DNA of 64,000 bases, taken from contig DDZV01000015.1 of the NCBI GenBank assembly GCA_002346475.1, positions 87,118 through 151,117 of the forward strand, written 5' to 3'. This document shows positions 53,932 through 62,672 of the stretch, piece after piece. The DNA is from Acidobacteria bacterium UBA2999 (GTDB taxonomy: Bacteria > Acidobacteriota > Vicinamibacteria > Vicinamibacterales > UBA2999). The notes below the pieces were generated by a model. That model was not told the origin of the DNA. It ran no database searches and saw only the letters and a program-made list of their open reading frames with translations. A program made the translations under genes and the position numbers. How positions within the stretch are numbered: position 1 is the first letter of the stretch; every line of letters starts with the position of its first letter.

Positions 53932-54947
53932 TCCGGCCCGTCTGGTTGGGGCTTTTGATCCTGCTCGCTATTCTTTGGACACCGAGTGTGGCAATGACAC
54001 AGCCGAGTGTCACACCCAGTGCTAACAGCTCACAACCTGCAGTGCCTGTGCAAGACGATGATCCCTGGGCATTCCTTGAAGAGGACGAAGCAGAAAACCC
54101 AGGTTGGGGAGAACTTATCCGTAGTCAAGCAGTTGATCTTGGCTTCTTATCTGCTTTCACTGTCTTGTTGTTTATTAGCTTTTTTCGAAGAAGCACCAGG
54201 CTTCGGTATATGACGCTGTTGTTTGCAGTGGTCTATCTTGGTTTCTTTAAGAGCCAACTCATCTCCATTGTGAATATCTATTCGTTCATGACGTTGAATC
54301 TCCCTGTCTTTAAATATAATTTAAGTTGGTACTTCTTCATTGTCCTTTCGCTTGCATCTACGGTGTTGTGGGGACGTTTGTACTGCGGTCGGATTTGTGC
54401 GTACGGCGCGTTGACTCAACTCCTCGATCTGGTTGTACCAGTCCGTTGGAGAATTGAGATCCCTGAAAAAATTGAACAGCGAGCAGCGCTCATCAAATAC
54501 GTGTTACTAGGTGGCACGCTCCTGTACTTCATAGTTACGCACGACATTTCTATTTATCGCTATGTCGAACCGTTTTGGATGTTCACATTCCAGGCTTCGA
54601 CAGCGCTCTGGATTGGACTTGGGTTACTACTGGTCGCTACTGTCTTTGTGCGTAATTTGTATTGTCGGTTTCTTTGCCCCGTCGGTGCTTTTCTGGGTCT
54701 GCTCTCAAATCTCACAGTGTTTCGTATTAAACGGTGGTCCGAATGCAACACCTGTAAAATCTGCGAAAAAACTTGTGAATGGGGTGCTATACGCGGACCA
54801 AAGATTGTGGTCACAGAATGCGTCAGATGTGATGACTGCGAGCGTTTGTACATGGACCGGCAAAAGTGCCCGCACTGGATCATCATTCAGCGCAAAGAAG
54901 ATATTCTTGCCCGTCAGGGAACGGTTGCCTCTTCGGCTCAAGCCTAG
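53928..54947 (+). CDS. NosR/NapH-like membrane polyferredoxin
   Basis: 339 aa. After an N-terminal hydrophobic segment and an acidic linker (about 45-60), five or so helices carry two CxxxC motifs (CGRICAYG and CRFLCPVG), as in NapH/NosR/CcoG proteins. The C-terminal cytoplasmic part has two ferredoxin-like Cys clusters (CNTCKICEKTCEW and CVRCDDCERLYMDRQKCP). Together with the preceding FMN protein it is a split version of NosR. No nos, nap or nir gene is in the window, so the acceptor is unknown. Confidence 0.8.
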   Translation: MIRPVWLGLLILLAILWTPSVAMTQPSVTPSANSSQPAVPVQDDDPWAFLEEDEAENPGWGELIRSQAVDLGFLSAFTVLLFISFFRRSTRLRYMTLLFAVVYLGFFKSQLISIVNIYSFMTLNLPVFKYNLSWYFFIVLSLASTVLWGRLYCGRICAYGALTQLLDLVVPVRWRIEIPEKIEQRAALIKYVLLGGTLLYFIVTHDISIYRYVEPFWMFTFQASTALWIGLGLLLVATVFVRNLYCRFLCPVGAFLGLLSNLTVFRIKRWSECNTCKICEKTCEWGAIRGPKIVVTECVRCDDCERLYMDRQKCPHWIIIQRKEDILARQGTVASSAQA

Positions 54948-55004
54948 CAGTTCGAGGTTACCGCTCTATAATCTGAAACCTAGTGCGAGACAAAAACGGA
55001 GATT

Positions 55005-55078
55005 TGGCTGGGAGGCAGGGATTTGAACCCCGATAGCGTGCTCCAGAGGCACGTGTCCTACCATTGAACGACCTCCCA
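55005..55078 (-). tRNA. tRNA-Gln (CTG anticodon)
   Basis: 74 nt including an encoded CCA. Acceptor TGGGAGG pairs with CCTCCCA, the T-arm has GGTTCAAATCC, and the anticodon stem CGTGC/GCACG encloses CTCTGGA, giving anticodon CTG. The discriminator base is G. Confidence 0.93.
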
Positions 55079-55206
55079 GTGTAGGTTCTCTTAGATAGGA
55101 AATAACAATTCTACCGGCGGCTGTACATCACAGCAACCCATTCAGATCTTTGCACCGAAGTTATTCGGTTCACATTGGTCATTTTATAGAAAGGGCACGC
55201 CCGTAA

Positions 55207-56700
55207 TTAGTGCTGCTGAATTAGGAAACTTTGGAGCGCCTTGAGCCGTTTTAGCACCCGATCGCGACCGAGCATTTCAAGTACTTCAAAAAGGCCTGGG
55301 CTGACAGCTCGTCCCGTCATAGCCACGCGCGTCGCATGAATCAGTGTGCCTACTTTGATTCCTTGCTGAGTCGCGGTGTCCCGCACTGTCGTCTCGATAT
55401 GTAACTCGTCAAATGGCATTGTTGCCGCAAGTGCACTAGCAAGTGCTGCAATATAACCATCGAGCCCGTCGGCTTTGAGATGTTTCTTGACCGCTACGGG
55501 TTCGTACTGGACTTGATCTAGGAAGAACGGTTGCGCCTGATCAATAAAATCAGCTAACCGTTTCACGCGCGGTTGTAACAACACTAATAGTCGTTTTAAC
55601 CAGGCACACTGATCCGCAGTAGGTGCTACTGGCCAGGCTACGGCTTCCTGTAATAAAGGTTCAACGTGTCGTAGTAGCGCCTCTGAAGAAAGCTTTGAAA
55701 TGTACTGACCGTTCATCCAATCTAGTTTGTCTGGATTGAACACAGCATTACCACCACTGATGTTTTTGAGATCAAAACTAGCAATCAGATCCTCTCGGGA
55801 CATCAACTCACGATCGTCGCCTGGTGACCAACCGAGCAACGCAAGAAAATTGATGAAGGCCTCTGGGAGGTACCCTTGTTGTTTATATTCAAGAACTGCT
55901 GTTGCGCCGTGGCGTTTGCTCAGTCGCTTTTTGTCCGATCCAAGAATCAACGGTACATGAGCAAATACCGGCACCTGGTATTTCAGTGCTTCAAACAATA
56001 GGAGGTGCTTGGGTGCATTCGAAATATGGTCGTCACCCCGAATTACATGTGTGATACACATATCAATATCGTCTACCACGACTGAGAGGTGATATGTCGG
56101 ATGATGATCTGAACGCAGGAGAATAAAATCGTCGAGCTGTTCGTTCTTCACTTCGATTGTGCCACGAACGGCATCATGTAAAGTTGTCTGGCCCTCTGGA
56201 ACAGCAAACCGGATCACACGTGAAGTGCCCGCGGCTTCGCGTTCTGCGACCTGTGCTGGAGATAAGGTTTTACAAGTTCCGTCGTATTTCCAGGTTGTCC
56301 CGTTAGCCTCGGCGACCTCCCGCTCATTCCGTAAACGCTCCACAGAACAATAGCAATAGTACGCCAGCCCCTCTTTCACAAGCTGTTCTGCTACTGCTTG
56401 ATACCGATCGATGCGACCTGATTGAAAATACGGGGCATGCGGACCATCGATCTCTGGACCTTCGTCCCAGTTCAGTCCGAGCCAGCGTAAGGCGTCGAGA
56501 ATTCCCGTCGCCATCTCTGGTGAGGAACGTGCTGTGTCTGTGTCTTCAATCCGAAGAACAAACACGCCACCACAGTGTCTCGCGTATAACCAATTGAATA
56601 ATGCTGTGCGAGCCCCTCCGATATGCAGATGCCCTGTAGGCGAAGGCGCGAAACGAATGCGTGGAGTCACCTGTTGATTATTCCACGGGCGTGTCATCAA
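55207..56700 (-). CDS. gltX: Glutamyl-tRNA synthetase
   Basis: 497-aa class I synthetase. HIGH-type motif RFAPSPTGHLHIGGARTALFNWL and KMSKS-type motif KKRLSKRHG are present, with the anticodon-binding helical domain after about residue 330. GTG at 56667 would give the more usual N-terminus and avoid a 23-bp overlap with the upstream gene, so the start is uncertain by 11 residues. Whether it is discriminating or also charges tRNA-Gln cannot be told from motifs. Confidence 0.95.
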   Translation of the reverse strand: MMTRPWNNQQVTPRIRFAPSPTGHLHIGGARTALFNWLYARHCGGVFVLRIEDTDTARSSPEMATGILDALRWLGLNWDEGPEIDGPHAPYFQSGRIDRYQAVAEQLVKEGLAYYCYCSVERLRNEREVAEANGTTWKYDGTCKTLSPAQVAEREAAGTSRVIRFAVPEGQTTLHDAVRGTIEVKNEQLDDFILLRSDHHPTYHLSVVVDDIDMCITHVIRGDDHISNAPKHLLLFEALKYQVPVFAHVPLILGSDKKRLSKRHGATAVLEYKQQGYLPEAFINFLALLGWSPGDDRELMSREDLIASFDLKNISGGNAVFNPDKLDWMNGQYISKLSSEALLRHVEPLLQEAVAWPVAPTADQCAWLKRLLVLLQPRVKRLADFIDQAQPFFLDQVQYEPVAVKKHLKADGLDGYIAALASALAATMPFDELHIETTVRDTATQQGIKVGTLIHATRVAMTGRAVSPGLFEVLEMLGRDRVLKRLKALQSFLIQQH

Positions 56701-57130
56701 TAGGTCTAGCTAAAAACGAGACCTGGTCAATACTGCCTGAACGTAACTGATCGAGCCGTTTAATAATTTCATCACGGGTCTTCCGGAAAGACGTTCGTCC
56801 ATCATCGTCAATCCCATGTGCTGTCGGATCTGGCAATGGCCAATGTAGATGAGGAATCTGCTGTAAAACCACCGGGCACACCTCTTCTGCACACAGGGTA
56901 ATTACAAGATCAATGTCGACCGGGTCGATAGTCGCAACACTTTTTGAGGTTTGATTTGTAATATCAATTCCTATCTCAGCCATCACATCAATGGCTAATG
57001 GATTGACGTGGGTTGGGGTCGATCCGGCACTTGTAATATGTACCGAAGCGTCGAAAACACGTCGCGCCAGCCCCTCGGCCATCTGACTCCTAGAAGAATT
57101 AGCCACACACAGAAATAAGATTCCTGGCAT
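56678..57130 (-). CDS. arsC: Arsenate reductase / low-molecular-weight phosphotyrosine-phosphatase-like protein
   Basis: 150 aa. The P-loop FLCVANSSRSQMAEG (CX5R) and downstream TLCAEEVCP supply the Cys residues of thioredoxin-coupled ArsC, and PLPDPT is the acid loop with catalytic Asp. It would reduce arsenate to arsenite. No arsB/arsR/acr3 gene is adjacent; it sits upstream of and overlaps gltX. A TTG frame start at 57148 is also possible. Confidence 0.82.
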   Translation of the reverse strand: MPGILFLCVANSSRSQMAEGLARRVFDASVHITSAGSTPTHVNPLAIDVMAEIGIDITNQTSKSVATIDPVDIDLVITLCAEEVCPVVLQQIPHLHWPLPDPTAHGIDDDGRTSFRKTRDEIIKRLDQLRSGSIDQVSFLARPIDDTPVE

Positions 57131-57209
57131 CTTATAAGTGTAAAGCAATCCTCACCTGCAAAGCACTTGGTGCGCAGGATACAATGCGAGTAGCAACAGT
57201 TTTACGATT

Positions 57210-57303
57210 GGTGAGGTGGCCGAGTGGCCGAAGGCGGCGGTTTGCTAAACCGTTGAGGGGGCTTTAACCTCCTCCCAGGGTTCGAATCCCTGCCTCACCG
57301 CCA
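57210..57303 (+). tRNA. tRNA-Ser (GCT anticodon)
   Basis: 94 nt including an encoded CCA. Acceptor GGTGAGG pairs with CCTCACC, the anticodon loop is TTGCTAA giving GCT, a long variable arm (TGAGGGGGC...CCTCC region) is typical of serine tRNA, and the T-arm is GGGTTCGAATCCC. Confidence 0.97.
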
Positions 57304-57328
57304 TTTACTTCAGCAAGAGGGTAACTAT

Positions 57329-57910
57329 CTATTCATCTGGGTGTGCAAGCAACTCACCCTGTGCATCTCTGAGTGGACGGAGCCCCGTGACGCGGGCGCG
57401 AGTTTGTTGAGCTTCACTGTAAAAACCCGCAGTGGTTAAACGAATTGTCACGTAGCCCGATCCCAAGTTTTCCCAGTACCAACCGTGAATACCAGAGAAT
57501 GGTGCCATATAAGAACCGTGCGCCTGCTCCACTTCCTTAGTATCAAAGCTTTCAGCATAGCCTGTAGGGGCCCCATCGGGGGCACTGTGGAAATTGAAAC
57601 TTACCGGCCCGGTGGCTTCCCACGAAAAGAGCATGCTGGCACCTTCAACCATTCGATAAGTTGACTCAGCCCACTCTGTCGGTGCTAATTCAAACTCAAG
57701 AACATCAGTTTTATATTGTGTGTCTTCTGGGATAATAGGTTGAATACGAGCTAATCCCATTAACCCAAAAACATTCCCAGTACCAATCGGGTCGATTCCA
57801 TATTCAGCAGGCAAGACGACTCCGATCACAATGACAATAGCAACTAGGAATGATCCAGCTGTTACCAAAGCTAGTCGACGTCCCGAAGGTTTATCGCTGG
57901 ATTGAATCAT
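57329..57910 (-). CDS. Membrane-anchored protein of the HupE-like locus
   Basis: 193 aa. A basic N-terminus and one helix (about 13-34, LALVTAGSFLVAIVIVIGVVLP) anchor a soluble periplasmic domain rich in aromatic residues (EWAESTYRMVEG, FNFHSAPDGAP, GIHGWYWENLGSGYVTIRLTTAGF). I do not know a function. It follows the HupE/UreJ-like gene by 17 bp on the same strand, so it may be a partner in metal uptake. Confidence 0.6.
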   Translation of the reverse strand: MIQSSDKPSGRRLALVTAGSFLVAIVIVIGVVLPAEYGIDPIGTGNVFGLMGLARIQPIIPEDTQYKTDVLEFELAPTEWAESTYRMVEGASMLFSWEATGPVSFNFHSAPDGAPTGYAESFDTKEVEQAHGSYMAPFSGIHGWYWENLGSGYVTIRLTTAGFYSEAQQTRARVTGLRPLRDAQGELLAHPDE

Positions 57911-57927
57911 GCTACGCCGACCTCAGT

Positions 57928-58626
57928 TCAAGAGTAGAAAACATATCCAAGTATTTGGTTGCCAGCGAGAACAAACCCGGCAGTCATCAAGGCCACATTC
58001 GTTGCGAACGCATATTGTTTAAAACTGTCATGGTGGCGCCAATAGGTGAATCCAATCAAGACGATGGTTAGAGCGAGGAGTTGGCCGATTTCCACGCCCA
58101 GATTGAAACTCAACATGTTGGTAATAAGTCCCGTCTGGGAAAGCGTAAACTCTTGCACCTTAGTTGCTAGCCCAAAACCATGAAACAGACCAAACACCAG
58201 GACTGCTGTTCTTGGATTTGGCCTAGATTGAAAGATACGTTCAAACCCACCAAGATTGTCAAAGGCTTTGTACACAACTGACAGGCCAATAATGGTATCC
58301 ATAACATAGGCATTGGTTCCGATGTTTCCTAAGACGCCAAATAAGAGTGTGGCACTATGTCCCAGCGTGAAGAGGCTAACGTAGAGAACAACATCTTTGA
58401 TCTTGTAGAGAAAGAAAATGACACCCACCAAAAAAAGCAAGTGATCATAGCCAGTGACCATATGCTTGGCACCTAAATACATGAATGGAAAGAAGGCAAC
58501 CCCGTCTACGGCTTGTACAAATGCCGCATTTTGCTCATTCATAGGATGAGCGTGAAGGGGTATGAGCAGCCCTCCAAGTAATAGTGTTAACCCGATACTA
58601 AACGATATAAATCTATGAGCACTCAT
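57928..58626 (-). CDS. HupE/UreJ-like membrane protein
   Basis: 232 aa. Signal-like N-terminus, then six or so helices with the HupE/UreJ features: GYDHLLFLVGVIFFL, SLFTLGHSATLLFG, LVFGLFHGFGLA and FNLGVEIGQLLAL, where the His/Asp residues line a putative metal path. HupE proteins are nickel (or cobalt) permeases; the substrate here is not certain. ATG at 58626 is used rather than the frame to 58683, which would overlap the upstream gene. Confidence 0.78.
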   Translation of the reverse strand: MSAHRFISFSIGLTLLLGGLLIPLHAHPMNEQNAAFVQAVDGVAFFPFMYLGAKHMVTGYDHLLFLVGVIFFLYKIKDVVLYVSLFTLGHSATLLFGVLGNIGTNAYVMDTIIGLSVVYKAFDNLGGFERIFQSRPNPRTAVLVFGLFHGFGLATKVQEFTLSQTGLITNMLSFNLGVEIGQLLALTIVLIGFTYWRHHDSFKQYAFATNVALMTAGFVLAGNQILGYVFYS

Positions 58627-58642
58627 TTTGTAGCAGTGAAGG

Positions 58643-59212
58643 TCAACTCTGAAAGTAGTTAGAAGATTTTTGCTTGGGATCATCGGTTCCCCAATGAACT
58701 TTTTTTTCTACCTCTTTAAACTTTGGCACATGTTTTGAGCAGTGAATATATGCTTCTTGCACTGTGACGTACACCCACTGTTCGATCAATCTTGCTGATC
58801 GGAGTTCGTTGTTGTCACTTACTCCAGTTGGCACATCACTGGGGGGACGACGTTCGGCAGTTCCATTAACGTGTAGACCAACAGTACTTCCAAGAAAATC
58901 CAAAAACAATAATCCAATCTGTGGATTTTCTAGAATGTTGCCAAGGCTTGCGAAGACTCCGTTGCCCCGAAATTCTGGGTACGCAAGGGTCTTTTCGCCG
59001 AGAATAGTTACTAGGCCTGTTTTCCCAAACCGCGGGGAACAATCACAGGACCCAGTTGCATCAGCGGTGGCAATGAACATCAATTTTTGATTTTGAATAA
59101 ATTCTTGCATAGCTGGCGTTAGATGATCCTTAACCTGAGATTCGTAGAAATTCTTTGCGCGTTTACGACTTCCACGTTCCGCTTGAATTATTTGCTCGCT
59201 GAGAAGGCTCAT
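58643..59212 (-). CDS. Pyridoxamine 5'-phosphate oxidase-like flavin protein
   Basis: 189 aa split-barrel protein. MFIATADATGSCDCSPRFGKTG and EFRGNGVFASLGNILENPQIGLLFLDF match the PNPOx-like family, with HVNGTAE and QEAYIHCSKHVP following, a pattern typical of FMN-dependent PNPOx-like proteins. First gene of the three-gene minus-strand unit with the HupE-like protein. Substrate unknown. Confidence 0.75.
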   Translation of the reverse strand: MSLLSEQIIQAERGSRKRAKNFYESQVKDHLTPAMQEFIQNQKLMFIATADATGSCDCSPRFGKTGLVTILGEKTLAYPEFRGNGVFASLGNILENPQIGLLFLDFLGSTVGLHVNGTAERRPPSDVPTGVSDNNELRSARLIEQWVYVTVQEAYIHCSKHVPKFKEVEKKVHWGTDDPKQKSSNYFQS

Positions 59213-59356
59213 TCAGGATTCCTCTATCTAGTGCTCGTTAGTTCGTTTGGAGAGATAAGAGTCTAACGCAGCCACTAGTTCAGAGATCGTTTATTTCATA
59301 ACAAAAAGAGTAGGTCTAGCATAATTCAATGGTTTCCTATAAACTCTAGCAACGTA

Positions 59357-59647
59357 ATGTTTCAAACATGCTCAACTTCTCGTTTTAACAAGTACTGCTC
59401 GCTCATCACTTTCTTGATTGTGCTGGCTGGAGTTACGGCAACCTCCGCCATTCAGCATACCGACCACACAGTAGACCAAGATTGTGCAGTTTGTCAGTTA
59501 CGCCACCAATCCGCTACACCTGCTTCAGAAGGTCCATCGTTCGTTACGAACTACATATCAAACTTGATACAGAGGGAGCAGGCTCCCGCTTTGACTGTGT
59601 TCGAGTACCAATCTGAAGCAAGCCCCCGAGCCCCACCCACTTCATAA
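59357..59647 (+). CDS. Small secreted CxxC protein upstream of the TonB receptor
   Basis: 96 aa. N-terminal hydrophobic segment (about 14-32) then a His/Asp-rich stretch and DCAVCQLRHQ. The composition resembles small metal-responsive secreted proteins (DUF2946-like) often found beside metal receptors, but I cannot confirm the family. TATAAA at 59338-59343 may be its -10. The gap to the receptor gene (59648-59760) shows no clear terminator. Confidence 0.5.
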   Translation: MFQTCSTSRFNKYCSLITFLIVLAGVTATSAIQHTDHTVDQDCAVCQLRHQSATPASEGPSFVTNYISNLIQREQAPALTVFEYQSEASPRAPPTS

Positions 59648-59760
59648 ACTTTTCTATCTATTATTTTTTTGTTGTACAGGTACGTGCACTCGCGTCACGC
59701 GTACGCGCCTGCCTGGATATTCAAAAACCGTAAAAGTTTATATAGATCTAGTGGGTATAT

Positions 59761-62130
59761 GTGATGTTTAAAAAACCATGCACGAACTTGTTATTAATTG
59801 CAGCACTTCTGACGATGGTGTCGTCGCCCATAACAGCTGCGCAGGACACGGGTAACAGTACAGGTGACATTCAGGGAACAGTGACATTTGCTGCAGATGG
59901 GGAAGCTGTCCATGGTGCTGTCATACTGCTTATCGGACCGGGGCTTGTCGTCCTCAGTGATGAAACGGGTGCCTTCGTTATTGAAGACGTTCCAGTCGGG
60001 ACCTACGAGGTTCTCGCCCAGCGTCAACTCCTCACTGCTACACGAGAAACTGTCACGGTTGAGCCTGGAGGCACAGCTACGGTAAGTTTTGCACTTGAAT
60101 TGTCGCCAATCCAGGAGGAAGTGACTGTTACAGGGACGCCTGGCGGGGAGATCACAACTTTTGAAGCGTTTAATGCTACGACCGTTCTTAACTCGTTCGA
60201 TACGATGATAGACCCAGTAGGGACAATAGCTGAAGCTCTTGAAGATCAGCCAGGTATTGCCAAACGAAGCTTTGGTGCCGGCGCGGGACGACCGATCATC
60301 CGTGGCTTTGACGGCGATCGGGTACTCGTAATGGAAGACGGCATTCGGACTGGGGATCTTTCGAGCCAGTCTGGCGATCATGGTGCGAGTACCGATCCTA
60401 ACGGATTGGATCGCCTTGAAGTCGTCCGAGGACCAGCGACATTGCTCTATGGATCAAGCTCTGTTGGTGGGGTTGTGAACGCAATCACACCGAATGAGAG
60501 CATCAAGAATGCCTTGCTTGCAGGTACCCGCGGGCAGGCTAACTTCGATGCGGGAAGTACGAACAATCAACTTGGATCATTCGCTAACTTCCAACACGCA
60601 ACAGATCGTTTGATGGTTTGGGCCAGTGGGGGCACGCGACGGGCTAAGGACTACGATACGCCTATCGGTACCGTTGAAAATTCTGATATGCGTATCTCCA
60701 CAGGTCGGGTTGGCATTGGCTACTCAAGCAACCAACTATTTGCCAGTGGTGGGTTCACCGTCGAAGACGGACGCTACGGAGTTCCATTTGCAGGAGAGTT
60801 TCATGGAGCTCATCACGGCCATGATGACGACCATGGTGACGGCCATGATGAGGATGAGGAATTATTTGTTGATATTGATTCCTTGCGTCGCGTTGGACGT
60901 TTTGACTTTGGGATGAAAAATCTAGAGAGTCGCGCTATCGACTCGTTCCATGTCGTAGCGAGCATGATCGATTGGCAACATAGTGAACTTGAGATTGACG
61001 AAGGGACTGAAAGCATTGGAACAATCTTCAACAATCGAACCTATGTGGTCCGCGCTGATGTTAACCAGCGTCAAAGAGGTCCGTTGTCTGGAAGATTTGG
61101 TGTCTGGTCCCAGTTCCGGGATTACACAGCCACTGGGGAAGAAGCACTCGCACCCGCGACTCAGCAGACGTCGGTGGCAGCGTTCGCGTACGAATCAGTC
61201 AACCTGGGACGGTTCCAATTGCAATTTGGTGGGCGTCTTGAGCGCAATGGCTACACGGTTGCCCAACGAGATCCGCATGAAGAGGGACACGACGATCATG
61301 AAGAAGAACACGACGATCATGAAGAAGAACACGACGATCATGAAGAAGAACCGTCAGCTGTACGCAATCGTGACTTTATAGGAGGGTCCGCATCCGTGGG
61401 TCTTCGGGCTGAACTAAATTCTCAAAATGCATTCGTTGCGAACGTTACACGATCGCATCGAGCTCCGGCCCTTGAAGAACTCTATAATTTTGGGCCCCAT
61501 GTAGGAAACCTTCTTTTCGAGGTTGGTAATACGAACCTCAATGCCGAATCAACCATTGGACTCGATCTTAGTTTCCGTCACCAATCTGAACAGTTCCGAG
61601 GCGATATTAATTTTTATATCTATGACATCGCTAACTTTGTTTTTTTAGATATCGAGAATGAAATTCTTGATGGCCTGCGGCTCGGGCGTGTTCTTCAGGG
61701 GGATGGACAATTTAGAGGATTTGATGCCAAGGGGAGTGTACACCTCGGTTCAAAGATTTGGGCTAATCTTGGAATCGGGTTCGTGAACGCAGCACTCACG
61801 ACAACCAACGAGGCATTACCGAGGATTCCTCCGCTCAGAGGGCAGTTGAGTATTAACGTGCCTTATCGTGGTTTAACGATTACGCCAGAGTTGAGCTTTG
61901 CTGCCAAGCAGGACCGTGTGTTTCGTAATGAAACAAAAACAGACAGCTATCTAGTTTTCAACTTGAACGCTTCGCATGTCTGGCCAGGTCAGCACACGAC
62001 ACACATTCTGAGTCTGTCGGCCTACAACTTGACCAATGAGCTCTACCGCAACCACACATCGTTCATCAAGGATCTGGGACCGGAAATTGGACGCGGTGTG
62101 AAAGTTAGTTACTCGCTTCGTTTCTTTTAA
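59761..62130 (+). CDS. TonB-dependent outer-membrane receptor, probable metal uptake
   Basis: 789 aa. Signal peptide (about 1-27), a carboxypeptidase-regulatory-like beta domain (about 33-115, GDIQGTVTFAADGEAVHGAVI ...), the plug (EDQPGIAKRSFGAGAGRPIIRGFDGDRVLVMEDG; DRLEVVRGPATLLYGSSSVGGVVN) and a beta-barrel ending in a C-terminal Phe (SYSLRFF). Two outer loops are loaded with His/Asp/Glu: HGAHHGHDDDHGDGHDEDEE (about 350-370) and three HDDHEEE repeats (about 510-530), as in ZnuD-type zinc receptors. With the HupE-like gene nearby, uptake of zinc, nickel or cobalt is likely. Confidence 0.88.
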   Translation: MMFKKPCTNLLLIAALLTMVSSPITAAQDTGNSTGDIQGTVTFAADGEAVHGAVILLIGPGLVVLSDETGAFVIEDVPVGTYEVLAQRQLLTATRETVTVEPGGTATVSFALELSPIQEEVTVTGTPGGEITTFEAFNATTVLNSFDTMIDPVGTIAEALEDQPGIAKRSFGAGAGRPIIRGFDGDRVLVMEDGIRTGDLSSQSGDHGASTDPNGLDRLEVVRGPATLLYGSSSVGGVVNAITPNESIKNALLAGTRGQANFDAGSTNNQLGSFANFQHATDRLMVWASGGTRRAKDYDTPIGTVENSDMRISTGRVGIGYSSNQLFASGGFTVEDGRYGVPFAGEFHGAHHGHDDDHGDGHDEDEELFVDIDSLRRVGRFDFGMKNLESRAIDSFHVVASMIDWQHSELEIDEGTESIGTIFNNRTYVVRADVNQRQRGPLSGRFGVWSQFRDYTATGEEALAPATQQTSVAAFAYESVNLGRFQLQFGGRLERNGYTVAQRDPHEEGHDDHEEEHDDHEEEHDDHEEEPSAVRNRDFIGGSASVGLRAELNSQNAFVANVTRSHRAPALEELYNFGPHVGNLLFEVGNTNLNAESTIGLDLSFRHQSEQFRGDINFYIYDIANFVFLDIENEILDGLRLGRVLQGDGQFRGFDAKGSVHLGSKIWANLGIGFVNAALTTTNEALPRIPPLRGQLSINVPYRGLTITPELSFAAKQDRVFRNETKTDSYLVFNLNASHVWPGQHTTHILSLSAYNLTNELYRNHTSFIKDLGPEIGRGVKVSYSLRFF
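61288..61350 (+). repeat. Three perfect 21-bp tandem repeats in the receptor gene
   Basis: The unit CACGACGATCATGAAGAAGA plus A occurs at 61288-61308, 61309-61329 and 61330-61350 without mismatch. It encodes HDDHEEE and keeps frame. Such identity suggests recent expansion and possible copy-number variation of a metal-binding loop. Confidence 0.95.
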
Positions 62131-62145
62131 AAGATAAAATGCCTT

Positions 62146-62259
62146 GTGAAGAAATGGATAACCAATGTGGTGGTGCTTTGGGGCCCTCGTACTTGGCGAT
62201 TTGTTGGCCTTGCGATCTTATTGATCGGGTTGGTACTATTCCTGACACTGGGAGACTGA
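62146..62259 (+). CDS. 37-aa membrane peptide
   Basis: GTG at 62146 to TGA at 62259 encodes a basic start (MKKW), Trp-rich middle (WGPRTWRF) and a hydrophobic helix (VGLAILLIGLVLFLTLGD). It begins 15 bp after the receptor stop and ends one base before the next ATG, whose Shine-Dalgarno GGAG is inside it. The tight packing supports translation. Confidence 0.5.
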   Translation: MKKWITNVVVLWGPRTWRFVGLAILLIGLVLFLTLGD

Positions 62260-62260
62260 C

Positions 62261-62665
62261 ATGGATATCTTCTCAGTTCTCTGCATCCTGCTTGGGTTTT
62301 TAGTCATTGTTAGTCGTGGTCCGCTAGCCTTCGATCCGAGCAGGACATTCCGTGCATACAGATCATTTTTTATGACCAACGCTCGAGTACGAGCCTGGGG
62401 TGTCGTTGTGGCACTCCTGGCAGCAGCACTCCTGCTTCTCCCCCTTGGAGAGGGGGTGTTGTCTGACATTTTCTACGTCTTCGGATGGATCATCGCAGCA
62501 CTAGCGCTTGTGTCTTTACTTGTGCCAAAGATTCTGAAGGGATTCGCATTACAGATCATCGACAACCTTGAACACTCCATACCCACTGCGCTCGTACGTG
62601 TCCTTGGTCTTCTGGCCATCGCGGTAGGGCTCGCGTTTATCTATGTCGGGATCTATGTCGTCTAA
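62261..62665 (+). CDS. Hypothetical membrane protein, 134 aa
   Basis: Four hydrophobic segments (about 4-20, 44-66, 70-88, 110-132) with a cytoplasmic-looking basic stretch (FRAYRSFFMTNARVRAW) after the first. No family recognised. GGAG precedes the ATG at 62261. Convergent with the M48 peptidase gene, 7 bp between stops. Confidence 0.6.
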   Translation: MDIFSVLCILLGFLVIVSRGPLAFDPSRTFRAYRSFFMTNARVRAWGVVVALLAAALLLLPLGEGVLSDIFYVFGWIIAALALVSLLVPKILKGFALQIIDNLEHSIPTALVRVLGLLAIAVGLAFIYVGIYVV

Positions 62666-62672
62666 GCAGTGG

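Noticed and set aside
61288..61350. Tandem repeats considered as CRISPR or satellite DNA
   Set aside because: Units are contiguous without spacers and keep the reading frame of the TonB receptor.
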